Shown here one piece after another: positions 51,055 through 62,690 of a stretch of DNA of 64,000 nt. This DNA is from Diadema setosum (taxonomy: Eukaryota; Echinodermata; Echinoidea; Diadematoida; Diadematidae). The notes beneath the pieces were generated by a model that was given only the letters and a program-made list of their open reading frames with translations, made no database searches and was not told the origin of the DNA. The position numbers were made by a program, and so were the translations under genes. Positions within the stretch are counted from its first letter, which is position 1; each line of letters begins with the position of its first letter. The stretch covers positions 23,144,494 to 23,208,493 of the forward strand of contig CM067059.1 of the NCBI GenBank assembly GCA_033980235.1, written 5' to 3'.

Positions 51055-54000
51055 TACAGTATAAACACAAGCACACCAACCTACAAAAAGACATTGCAAA
51101 CTATTGATATGCTTAGTTGTGTATGTGATTGTGGCATCGCCAGCTGCAAAACAAAAATCACTGAAGGCGTTACCACCCACCTCTTTTGATGTCCAGGTGA
51201 ATGTTGTCAATGAGCTCAATGCCAACCTGGTGATGGTCTGTCTTCAAAAGGGCACTGACCACTGACCCAACTGATAAGACTGGTTTGGTGGAGTGACCGC
51301 TGGACTGGACCAAGACCTCTGCCAGGGCTAGGGAGGGGCAGGCCACCAGCACTCCAATGTAGGCATCTGACAGTAGAACATTGAAAGTACTAGTATGCAG
51401 CATTTGTTGCAATGATGGTGTTACATTATTTCTTATTGAAATAAAATGTCAAGGGCGACAATACCATGACAAGTACAGTGGAAACTCAATATAAAGAGAT
51501 CTGGGATAACAAAATACCTGATATAACAAGCTAATTTCTCCAGTCCCAATGAATTTATTTCCTTTGTTTTGTATTGTTTATTGATTACTGATATAACAAA
51601 ATATCTGATATACAGAACAAATTTGTCTTGGTCCCAAGGATCTTGTTATACTGACTTTCCACTGTATTTAAGTAGGTTTGCCATATAATGCATAACTGGC
51701 TTCGTACATCAGACGATATTATCAGTATTAAGCACATATACTATTCATTACTTTTTGCTGTCATTTTGGCTTGTTCATTTGTTGTTAAAGTCAAACAAAA
51801 AATGACATGCAAGGTTAGAATGAACCATAAACATGGTTTTCCAAAGGATTACCAAACTGTTCCATCCTAGTGTGAGACCTACCTCTGCTGAACTTGACAG
51901 ACTGTGCATATTCCAGCATGGCATGCACTCGGCCCTGTTTGCACATGCACACGGCAGCCTGTATGTGGGCACCGACCTTGGTGTAAACAGCCTGTGCCAG
52001 GGGCAGACACTGACCCATGATGTCTTGACCTCTGACCTGTTGACCTCGGCCATGGGCATAATTGTAGAGGAGATGGCCCAATGGCTCTGAATAGGTCAAC
52101 CTGGAATTCAATGGATTATCATAAAAGAATATATGGATGTATCATTGTGTTCACTGTATCAACTGGTATGTAAAGTTAATGAAAATTTTAAATAAGCTAC
52201 AGTATATTTGAATTTTCTCATGTAAAACTCGAATGTACTGTTCACAGGACAGAGTTTCTAAAATCAGTCATTGTTTTTATTTATTTTTTTTTATTCACAG
52301 GACACACGCTTAACAACAAGCACCAAAATGAATGAATACATTTGTGAATTATGTTAGTTTATTTACTTCTTTCAAAAACAAGAGAAAGCCACCAGAGTAA
52401 GAGTGTGTACTTGCAGTTACTTCACTTTCATATTCGATTATAACCCATTACTGGTAGATCACATCAATACATGAAGGCAAATTACCAAGTTTAACATTAA
52501 TTTGATGAATGGCAATTTTTAAAATACTACTCTGTATCTCTATTAGCATTAGTATAGCTTGCTGGATCAACTCTGTTGCCAAGTGCGCACAAACACAAAG
52601 TAAATGCCATAACAGCAACTGTGTCTTACCAGTCATTTGCGACCCAATGTGTGACGACATCCACACGATCCTCACTGAGGGCACTCTTCACACACTCCAG
52701 TGTGGTGTCTGCATTGGGGGGAACACCAATGGCAGGCACGGATGACATGAGAGCCTCGGCATACATCAGGAGAGGGGACTTCTGGCCTCGTTTGACCCTC
52801 ACAGCTGGAGGATAAAGGAGAAGAAAAAACAGTGCTGAGCTTGGTATGCAATATTTTGCATCAGTCTAATATCATGCACATGCATGTTTAGCTTTGTCAG
52901 GACATGTCCAAAAGTTTTCAAGTTCTTAAAGGACAAGTCCACCTTCATATACATGTGGATTGAGTGAAGGCAACAATATTACATGTAGTAGAACACATCA
53001 GTGAAAGTTTGGGGGAAATCGGACAATCCATTCAGAAGTCATGAATTTCATAAGTATCTGCGCAGTCACTGCTGGATGAGGAGACTACTGCAGTGTATGA
53101 TGTCACATGCGTACAACGATATAACGAAAATAAAAAGAGAATTTCACAAAACTTTACTTTTTGAGTAAAGTGCACATTTCTTTGACCTGTTACTGACGTA
53201 TGTTAAAGGTAATATTATTCACCCTGCCTTCTGAAAGAGAGAAGTCGAGTGTTCTTTTGTATGCAAGAAAGGTGAAAATATGTTGAATTTTCTTCATTCT
53301 TTCTTTATATCGTTGTACACATGTGACATCACAAGCTTTAGTAGTCTTCTCATCCAGCCGTGACTGAGCAGAAAATTCAAAAATTCATAACTTTTGAACG
53401 GATTGTCCGATTTTCCTCAAACTCTCACTAATGAGTTCTACTAATATTGCTGCATTCACTAAACCCACATGTCTATGTAGGTGAACTTGTCCTTAAAAAA
53501 AAAATGACTGTAGTGTGGTGCTGGAATACATATCTCCATCTCCAATGGTCTACCGTTTTACTAGTGTAATGGTAGTGATTGATTTAGAACTAAGAACTCA
53601 ACATGTTCAACCCATTGTTGAAGAGACCACTCTTACGAATATCTTGTAGAACATTACATAATGTAAACTTGAGATAGATGGCTTTCATACTGCAGAACAC
53701 TCATACATTCGCTGTTCACTAATTGATGGAGCACAAATTCTAACAAGGCACTGTCCTCTGACTTCTTAAACAGGATCTGACACTTTGTAACTGATGCACA
53801 GATTTGAATTATCACTTTCCATAAAAAGAAGAACACTCAAAAATACTGGAGAAGCACTCTTACAGAGCAGACCTGTGCCAAGCAGCTCATTTCCACCACT
53901 GATCTTGTTCTTCCATAGAGATCAGTGATTTCCACTATACGTATAGGCATGCTGAAAATTGCCCGATTTCCCAATATAGAAGCCTTTTGCTACGTCATCA

Positions 54001-54556
54001 ATTTCTAGCTGTGCGGCGCGCCTCGCCTTAGCAGAAACTAGAGCACGCACTTTACTGCGCATATGAAAACCTTAAAAAATGCGCAGCTTGAACTCCCAAG
54101 TTCATTGACCCTACCTGCCAAAATATAAAAAATCCTTCATAAAATCCACAAAAATTGCTGGATCACTACCAAAATGTAATCATGTATTACTTGTGTAGGT
54201 TTCAACCTTTCCTGTAAGTTTCATTCAAATCCGTTCACAACTTTTTGAATTATTTTGCACACCGACGGACAAAGAAAACAGACAAAGAAAGAAAGAAAGA
54301 AAGAAACAAACAAACGCGGAAGACAACATAACCTCCTCCCTCAGCGGAGGTAAGAAAAGCCTCCTACCCTTGAATCTCTGGAGGGTCTCAGGGTTACGGA
54401 GGATGCCCTTGGGACTGTTGGCAGCATGCATGGCAGCCTCCAGGTAACGAGAGTCCTCAAACATCTCATTGAAGTGCTCAATGTACTCCAGGAGGAGCTC
54501 TGCCTCCCGTTCCTTGGTGGGATCATCGTCCTCAAAGGTGGAGGCTGTTTCCTGAC
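50371..54556 (-). CDS. CLHC1: CLHC1 exons 6-10: clathrin heavy chain linker-like region and C-terminus
   Basis: Exons 54556-54368, 52804-52630, 52100-51883, 51366-51181 and 50546-50371 encode residues 291-604. The first AG of CCAGCTGTGAG is the acceptor of exon 7. Only that choice keeps phase and yields FKAVRVKRGQKSPLL, which lines up gap-free with clathrin FQSVPAQPGQTSPLL. WLTYSEPLGHLL and VYTKVGAHIQAAVCMCKQGR continue the helical zigzag. The C-terminal exons (DAYIGVLVACPSLALAEVL, ELLAAVTVLSAIRRARETI) are helical. TAA is at 50373-50371. Confidence 0.92.
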
Positions 54557-57500
54557 CTGGAGAGAGACAGAGACATCAATTTGCAACAGATGGGAATAGA
54601 ACAGGCAAACAACAAGGTGAGAATAATATGATATGCACAAACTATATATATAATATGGGTGTCACTGTTTTCGTTTTTTTCCACGGGACATTCAGGATTT
54701 TTTTAAAAAAACGTATATCTAATGTATACAAGCACTCTCTCTGCAATCATTTTGTTCAGTTGTTCATGTGAACATGTGAGATCCTAATATGGGTGACTTC
54801 AAAAAGGGAAACTTCTCCCTACCACAAGCATATTACATTTGCAGATTAATTTCTTTACCATTTCAACAGTTGTTATACTGACTGGTATGTCCTAACAACA
54901 ACCACACACAAAAAAAAGATAATTAAAAAAAAAGAAAAAAAAAAAGAAGCTAACCAATTCCTCTTCTTTTTAATGCACAAACTTACTCCTAACACTCATC
55001 ATGGATCCTGAACGAGCCAGGGCCATGGAAACTGCCTCGGCTGGTCCAAGAAGAAACTGCTTCTCCTTATAGTACGCTGTCAGTGCATCAAGGGCTATTC
55101 TCACTTTCAGACACCTGCAGTACAGCAAGAAATTCAAACAAAATGCTCTGACTTACAGTCATTCAGAAATAGACAAGTGCTATATTCTGCTTTAAGAGTG
55201 CAAAAGAGAAAGGATGACCAATAATGAAAAACATTTTTGCATCAGAATGATAGGGTACATACAGAGATAAGAGGAAATTTCAGAATTGTCAGCCTATTTT
55301 ATATTTTGTGATGTCTAACACTGAATTTGCTCTCATATTATGATGCAAAAACGTCCATGCCTGGTTTTTCACTCACTCTTATGACAGTGCTAATTTAGTG
55401 GATCTGTAATGCAGTGCATGAAAAACAATAGCAAAAATCTGCACTGCACTCATAAAAACTATAAAGAGACAACAGCATACTTAAAATATTTCATTAAGCA
55501 CAATCGGTACTAGAATATTTGAGATATCATAGGTAAATATCAAGAAACACGCAAGTCTAAAATCACTTCTAGTCTTTCTAGCTATGCTTTATAAACAGAA
55601 AAGATGTGGAAACCCAGGCAAATAGAACCACACACCAGAATCTTACAACAGCTGATGTTCACTTTTAACCTGTTGGGATGAGTCCCGAGTATACTCTGGC
55701 AAGTGTCTATAGGAAATGCCTGTTGTAGGAAAATAAGCCTGTCCTCAACAGGTTAAGCAAAGAAAATAGATACAAAACAGTATATGGCACAATATTACAA
55801 AACAATATTGGGACAAAAATAGATACATGCACGATGATGACAATGCAAACTTTACTCACTTTCACAACCGATGATTCTGTTAATGTAAAAGGATCATTAA
55901 ACTGATGCTAACACACATACACATGCTGTGCCATTCTGCATGCAGTTCAGGGTTTGCTACTGGTATTCTCTCACTGAGGTATAAGACTTGGGACCAGGTT
56001 ATTGAAGGATTGAAGCCCTTTTTCATGGTGCACGAAAAGTGAACAATGCCTCTGATTACAAGATCAATAAAATCTACTGGAGGAGCTGCCTCTTGGGTTG
56101 TACAACTACTGACGTGCCTCAGTGAATTCTAAAGAGGCTGCAAACTGCCAGTGGGATTATAACCCTCAATTGGGTGCATTGTGACCATAAAAGAACAAAC
56201 AAAACAAAAACAGGTTGTATGTAAAAGTACCAGGTTAACTCTTTTTTTCTATACTGTCTAAAATAGAGCAGGGATTAAGCAGGTACGAAAAAAAAAAAGT
56301 GTATGGACCTACTTGCTCACAGAAAAAAAAAAACAACAACCCACAAACACTCCTTCAAGATTACACTCCAGCATTAACACCAACAACATTATCAACCCTA
56401 TTAAGCTCTGGCAAAGATCTATGTTCACGATGCAATTGAAAAGGTCACAATGATCAAAGACAGGTTACATTTGTAGGCAGGCATGTGTGACACTGAAGTG
56501 TAATGTGATGTATGTACAGAAAATTTGCCATGGATTTGAGAAACTTTAGACTATTAAAGGGTGTGGGAAGCTAATTATGGTACCCTGTCACTCAATAGGG
56601 TGTAGACTGCTAAGAACTGGAAACGCCTAATGACTGCAGGTACACATAGCGGATAGGTGATCAACTTCTATCTAATAGGCCACTTACAGAGAGGCTGGTT
56701 CTAACAAATAATCAATTGAGAGAGGTTGCTACACAAATTTCACATCATTTCAGTGAACAGGATTATTATTTGGCACAGAGCTATTGTTTTGTCAATTTTG
56801 AGCAACTGCCAGATAACTGTATACAGCATATATTTCTTGAGGATATCATTTTTGTGAATTTCACATGTCGGACACTATTTGCCAATCTAAACACATGCAA
56901 AAAATTATAATTAGCATATGAATGTGACGTGCACGCATACATTTCTCCCTTTAGTACTGTCCTCAACAGCTGCAAATCTAACCACTTGCAAAATTGTCAG
57001 GAAGTCCTATTCACAAAAAGTTAGACACGCTATTACTTTGGCATGTACAGTATCTGTCTATCAAGTAGATACTGAATCACTCTTTAATCAATTGGTGTTT
57101 TAATCACAGAAAAAAATATAGTTTAAACCATCTGTTGTAAATATGAATGATAGCGTGAATGGAAGTGGATAGTCAAATTCAAGCAAACTGGGTCCTGCCT
57201 GCAATTGATGGTGATACTTCACCAACTGGTAGTTTGTTCCACTTCACATTCAATTGAAATAGAAGACATGCATGGTCACTGCTGGCACTCTGGGGTACAA
57301 TGACCCCATCAAGAATGTGGAAAATGGCTGCATATCTCTTGAATTGCCTGGATACAAAAGTATGTGGATTGAGCTAAAGAATGTTTATATTTCCGAGTTA
57401 ACGACACAGTTTTGAACAAGGAAAAGTAGAAATTACGCGGTGCGTGATATATGTCCCCGCCGGAAGTAGCATTTAGTAGCAAAATGTACAATATAGGTAA

Positions 57501-58832
57501 AAAGATCAAGGTCAAAGGTCAAAGAAGTCAAAGGTCAAAATTCTATGTAGAAGTTTTGAAGCCCTCACCTAGTGCCATCACATAAAGCAAACGGAATCGA
57601 AAACGGGTTAGAAATGGCGAAAGAGTAGCATTTTGTAGCCAATGTACAATATAGGTAAAAAATCAAGGTCAAAGGTCAAAGAAGTCAAAGGACAAAATTC
57701 TGTGTAGAAGTTTTGAAGCCCTCACCTAGTGCCATCACATAAAGCAAACGGAATCGAAATCGGGTTAGAAATGGCGAAGGAGTAGCATTTAATAGCAAAA
57801 TGTACAATACAGGTCAAAAATCAAGGTCAGAGGTCAAAGAAGTCAAAGGTCAAAATTCTGTGTAGAAGTTTTGAAGCCCTCACCAAGTGCCATCACTTAA
57901 AGCAAACGGAATTGAAATCGGGTTACAAATGGCGAAGGAGTAGCATTTTGTAGCAAAATGTACAATTTAGGTCAAAAATCAAGGTCAAAGGTCAAAGAAG
58001 TCAAAGGTCAAAATTCTGTGTAGAAGTTTTGAAGCCCTCACCTAGTGCCATCATATAAAGCAAACGGAATCGAAATCGGGTTAGAAATGGCGAAGGAGTA
58101 GCATTTTGTAGCCAATGTACAATATAGGCAAAAAATCAAGGTCAAAGGTCAAAGAAGTCAAAGGTCAAAATTCTGTGTAGAAGTTTTGAAGCCCTCACCT
58201 AGTGCCATCATATAAAGCAAACGGAATCAAAATCGGGTTAGAAATGGCGAAGGAGTAGCATTTTGAAGCAAAATGTACAATATAGGTCAAAGGTCAAGGT
58301 CAAAGGTCACACCTGAAATTCTTTATAGAAGTTTCAAAGCTCCCATGTAGTGCTATCATATAAAGCAAACAGAATCAAAATCGGGTTAGAAATGGCGAAG
58401 GAGTAGCATTTTGAACATTTTGATCACACACGGACGCACGGACGGACACACGGACGCACGGACGCACGGACGGACACACGGACACACGGACACACACACG
58501 TACGGAGCCCGTTTCATAGTCCCCTGCTCGAACTCGTTCGGCGGGGACAATAAGTAGAAAGTTTGAGTATTATTTCAGTTATAGTTTGAAGGAAATATCA
58601 TTAAACCTTTATATGAATGTCTCTGTACTTGAATTTCAATGTGTATTAATGCACACACAAACAAAAAGTATTAAAATATATTTTGTTTCAAGCTTTGATT
58701 TTTTAAATTTTTTTTTATTTATCTTTATTTTTTTATTATTATTATTATTATTTTTTTTTTGGGGGGGGGGAATCAGAGAAAAGGCCACCATAGTAATGTC
58801 ACTAGCTGAAATTCAAAAGCAGTTGCTATAAA

Positions 58833-58865
<33 letters not shown>

Positions 58866-61515
58866 GGTGTGTCTGTGTGTCTGTACATCTTCCTTTTATG
58901 TCTACCTTTCTTTGAGTTGTTGGTTCTTTTCTTGGACGTTGTCTCTGGCTTTGGTCTTATTCTCCAACTGGGTCTTCAGTTCATTCTTCCTCTCCTTGGT
59001 GGAGTAATCCCGCTCCTTGCTCAGCCGGAGGTCCCGCAAAACTGTGGTAAGTCTGTTGAATTCTCGATCCAGCCTATCCACATCGGTGCACTCTTCTAGA
59101 TCCAGACCTTAAAAGGGAAACGAGCATAATATATTATATAATCAATTTTGACAATACCAAAATGCAATGGAAGACGTTTCTCTTGGATAATGACAAGGCA
59201 TTTAAAATACAAGAATGAATGTAATGATTTGGTCAGCTTTATGGCTGCACTTTGTGATCAGTTTCTGCTTTATAAACTTACTCTTCTTTCACTGTTCATA
59301 GCATGCACCATCATGATGAATGAACAACAAAGTTTACAGGGTATTTAAACCACAGTATTTGCTGTGTCACACAAAAAGTATGTGACCAAGCCTTGTTCTC
59401 ATACTTGCCTTTATGTTTTCATGTGCCTGTATATAAATGCCTCTGCTTCTGCTAAAGGTATATGATTGCATACATCTGATTTGATTGGATTTTAGATCAA
59501 ACATATATGTGCTAATGAGACTCTATTTTGCATTCCCTTTATATACCTTTCAGCATCTGGTCCGGCATTGTTGGTAACTTTTTCTTCTGCTGCTCAATTT
59601 TCTCTTCCGCCTTCCTTTTCACCTCATCTCTTTTGTGGTATATTTTGGCGATCTTCTTTAGTTCAGCCTTGTACCTCTCGTTGTCTGCCCGTATAACAAG
59701 AAGTCTGAATGGCATGAAAGAATCAGAAATGGTGCAGTTTTGTCACAATTTAATAAAGTTCTACAGAAGTTAGAGAAAAAAAAAAACAAAAAACAAAAAC
59801 AATAACAGTAACAACAACAACAAAATCAAACAAAACAAAACATGTACACACGTTACGAATTGAGCTACAATGGATAAGAAAAAAAAACCAATAAAACAAT
59901 CATTATGATATTACATTAACAGGCTGCTATAGGATACCCAATATGAGCCATGTGAGAACTTATTTTTTTACTTTGTATGCTTTCATTCAGTCCCACAAAC
60001 ACAAATGATGTCCAAAATATTCATGGAAAGTGTCTGCAATAAACACTATGACTCTGGGGTCCACACAGACCAAGCTCTGTCACTGCATTTATGTCAATTT
60101 TGTAGATACACTCGAGTGTAAATGCCACCAAATGATCATTAAGGTAGCAGAGACTCTGCCGTAAGTACTACTCATAATATCATCAAGCCAATATTGTTTG
60201 GGTTTTTTTTCAATGCATGAAAGATTTTAAGATCATATCCTTTTTACAAATGTCACAAAATTTTGTAAGGTTGAAGAGTGATGTCACCCAATGTAGTTGT
60301 ATGAAACCTTAGGGTTTTTAATAAAGAAATGAAAACCTAACCCACTAACCCCATGTCACTCCATAATGTGCTCTCCTTTTGTACAGAAAAGAAAGGTCTG
60401 ATTTTTTTTTTTTCCTGGGTTTGGATAAATTTGATTATGGAAATCTACAGAAATGCTTCCCCCTCCCTCCAGTTTTCAGTTTTATCATTCTGAGGAAAGG
60501 TCTGAATTACCTACCTCTACAATATACAAGCCAATGAAAGGATTCTAATTTTCAGAGTTGCAAAAGGGACACATGAACTCTTATAAGTTTCCACAACCTT
60601 CTACAGGTAAACTTAAATCACAGTACATCTGTAGATGGTGTATGTACGATATGACTCAGTAATGAAGTTGACATGACTGATTTAAACTCACTTTTGCTCC
60701 AGTTCATCTGCCCTCTTCTGATAAAGGCTGAGGGTTGTCTGCTCAGACGCCAGGGCTTTGACCTTTCCAGCCAGATAGAACGCCTCCTCCTGACCCCTTT
60801 CGATCGTGTCAATGCACTCTTCATACTCGGCTTTAATGGCACTCAATATAGGTTTATATGCACTCACATTATCCATGATCTGTGAGGATGATGAAAGTGA
60901 AAACACAGATACTCACACATTGTACTTGTGTACACTTTTGTATTGTTGTTTAAATTTGCTATTATAAGGTGCTTTACTGGAGAAATAAGTTACATTTGTA
61001 AGTTGAGGTTATATAACAATGAATCCAGGTTATATGAATAATATGTGCAGGCTGTTTATGACATTGTTTATATTTCAAATTTCATTAAAAAATGAATGCA
61101 TTTCAAACTTTAAGAAATAAATGTAGGTAGCATTTTACACACAATACAAAAAAAAAAAAGATCTATTTCAACAAGTTGAAAGAAAGCATTTCATACTGAA
61201 TAAGCATACGTGGCATGAAAATTTTGTGCTCAATTGCTATAAAATAAATGATTTCCTTAAAAAAAAGTGAAACAAAATAAAACTGCTGATATGCGGCTAT
61301 GGGATAAAGAGAAGTCTAACCTGATCAAATGCCCCCTTATAGATTGCATATCTGTGAGGGTCAGGTCCTTCTTCTGAACAATCTACTCTGGCTATCTCCA
61401 CTTCAATCTGTTCCTCCAGCTCATGCAAGAACTGCTGGTGAGCATCTGGGCTGGGGGAGATGGGAGGCAGAACTCTTCTTGAGCCCTGAGGCTGCTGGGA
61501 CTGAGGTTGCGGCAT
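50371..61515 (-). CDS. CLHC1: CLHC1, clathrin heavy chain linker domain-containing protein 1 (10 coding exons, 604 aa)
   Basis: Coding exons in transcript order: 61515-61321, 60879-60692, 59704-59547, 59107-58906, 55114-54987, 54556-54368, 52804-52630, 52100-51883, 51366-51181, 50546-50371. All junctions are AG/GT, phases chain, and 1815 nt give 604 residues plus TAA; human CLHC1 is close to this (about 586 as I recall). The N-terminal half (1-250) is helical and charged, and I recall the family being given a TSNAXIP1-N-type domain. From residue 291 the protein follows clathrin heavy chain: YLEAAMHAANSPKGILRNPE matches the clathrin AAKVAANAPKGILRTPD region, then VKRGQKSPLLMYAEAL, then WLTYSEPLGHLL. 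Function is not well known; the linker suggests binding to coat or trafficking proteins. The gene is convergent with LRRC9. Confidence 0.93.
50996..51052. repeat. CA microsatellite (CLHC1 intron 9)
   Basis: ACACAGACACAG steps pass into a pure CA array. Confidence 0.9.
51476..51664. mobile_element. Tigger-like MITE (CLHC1 intron 8)
   Basis: CAGTGGAAACTC at the left and GACTTTCCACTG at the right are inverted, with TA duplications outside. The interior repeats GATATAACAAAATA(C/T)CTGAT. Same superfamily as the 47.3-50.1 kb element, different subfamily. Confidence 0.75.
52926..53496. mobile_element. Fold-back element with arms over 200 bp (CLHC1 intron 6)
   Basis: TTAAAGGACAAGTCCACCTT at the left and ATGTAGGTGAACTTGTCCTT at the right are inverted. 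The match runs inward through AATCGGACAATCC/GGATTGTCCGATT and GATGTCACATG/CATGTGACATC to a short unique centre. Non-coding. Confidence 0.85.
53890..54350 (+). repeat. Dispersed repeat family C, copy 2 (CLHC1 intron 6)
   Basis: Matches 13.59-14.06 kb over most of its length (for example TGCGCAGCTTGAACTCCCAA and CATTCAAATCCGTTCAC). Ends CCTCAGCGGAGG, within 18 bp of CLHC1 exon 6. Confidence 0.7.
54987..55114 (-). CDS. CLHC1: CLHC1 exon 5: bridge between helical half and clathrin-like half
   Basis: Residues 248-291, RCLKVRIALDALTAYYKEKQ then FLLGPAEAVSMALARSGSMM. Acceptor CTGCAG/G; donor GGA/GTAAGT. Phase 2 in, phase 1 out, both fitting the neighbours. Confidence 0.9.
57424..58551 (-). repeat. 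Dispersed repeat family B, copy 2, inverted (CLHC1 intron 4)
   Basis: Reverse complement of the 30-31 kb copy, with the same ends, the same number class of about 155-bp units and the same microsatellite flank. The two copies lie about 26 kb apart in opposite orientation and are close in sequence. Confidence 0.85.
58831..58862. repeat. GT microsatellite close to CLHC1 exon 4 donor
   Basis: A pure GT array, about 45-75 bp beyond the donor (in transcript direction). Confidence 0.9.
58906..61515 (-). CDS. CLHC1: CLHC1 exons 1-4: N-terminal helical/coiled-coil half
   Basis: Exons 61515-61321, 60879-60692, 59704-59547 and 59107-58906 encode residues 1-248. The start Met lies just 3' of a TCACAG acceptor-like site, so a 5' untranslated exon further upstream is likely. 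Exon 1 is Q/P-rich, then FLHELEEQIEVEIARVD and YAIYKGAFDQ. Exons 2-4 are long charged helices (LYQKRADELEQK, KAELKKIAKIYHKRDEVKRK, DREFNRLTTVLRDLRLSKER). Exon 4 ends at AG/GTAGAC. Confidence 0.9.
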
Positions 61516-62690
61516 TGCTGTGATAACAAGTTCTGGATCCTGTCAACAAGAATACATGTACATTGTGAATGTTTCACTTGAACCTGAATTCATGTACACT
61601 GATTTCATTGGCACACTAACTTGCTCTTATTCATTATAGCAAATTGAAACACTTTATCCTTGTGACAGTTCAAATGGCACTTCATATTCGAACATGAGAG
61701 ACACAAGCAGCCTGTACAGGTATTGCGGATTTCACATTTTAACAATAAACATCCTGCATGACATGACTTGGCTTTTACAGGTAAAAAAATAAAAAATAAC
61801 CAGAGGAAAGAGGAGGAAAAAAGAATTGAAGAAAACCCTCATGAGTAATACATGTATCAGGGGTGGATACAGGAATTCCGCAAAGGGGGGGGGGGGGGGG
61901 GGGTTCACAGGACTCACAAACAATATTTCTGGTGCTACTTCCAGGTTTCATCTCATTTTTTTCTTTTTATTTCTTTTGTTTTAAACCTGGTGTACCCCCT
62001 CTGGGTACGCCACTGCACAATTTAATATTGTTAACACGTCAATGTATTAGCCCATTAATTTATGTGTTTTTAACCCATATCGGGCCAACGCACTTGTGTA
62101 GACAAACACCCAAGTGGCCCAACACCATTCGCGCACACACTCGGACAAACAGACAACTCTCCAAACAATCGCTCTTAATTAGCAAGCAATGAAAAAAACA
62201 TAAACAAGTTATATATCATTTGAAAGAGGAAAAAAATCTCTTAAATATTGTATATAACATGCTGCCATTTAATGCATAGTACAATCATAGTACTCAGCGG
62301 AAGTGAATGACGTCATTCATATGCCATAATAATAATTATTCACTACGGGATATTCCGTAAATGGCCCCCGTGGCGTTCGGACGAAGTATGGAATATCCCG
62401 TAGATGGCCCGATATGGGTTAATAATTAAACTTAATTCGATTTAAACCTGCATGTAAACTGACCAGCTTGCACCAGTGAACGCCAGTTTGGGTTTATCGC
62501 CGAGAGTTCTGCGTGTACGGTACGTGCCAACTGTATTTTCTAAGATATATATTTGCTAGACAATACAATAAGGCATTTAATCAAAGGAAATGTATGTAGA
62601 TCTAATTAATCAAAAAGTGGTCGATGAGTCGTAGATCCAACTAACGTTAGCTAGAGTTTTAACGCTAGTTAGAGGCCATAAGCAACGGCG
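61516..62690. other. Upstream side of CLHC1; no further coding exon seen
   Basis: Contains a G-run (61886-61902), a GGGTACGCCACTGC repeat end and an ATTCCGTAAATGGCC/ATATCCCGTAGATGGCC palindromic pair near 62350-62410. The CLHC1 promoter and 5' exon probably lie here, but I cannot place them. Confidence 0.4.

Noticed and set aside
50632..51225. A 197-codon minus-strand frame with Cys-Val repeats
   Set aside because: It spans the CA microsatellite within CLHC1 intron 9 and overlaps exon 9 in the wrong frame.
52791..52804. Second AG (GTGAG) as acceptor of CLHC1 exon 7
   Set aside because: It breaks the reading frame. The first AG (CCAG) keeps phase and restores a gap-free match to clathrin heavy chain.
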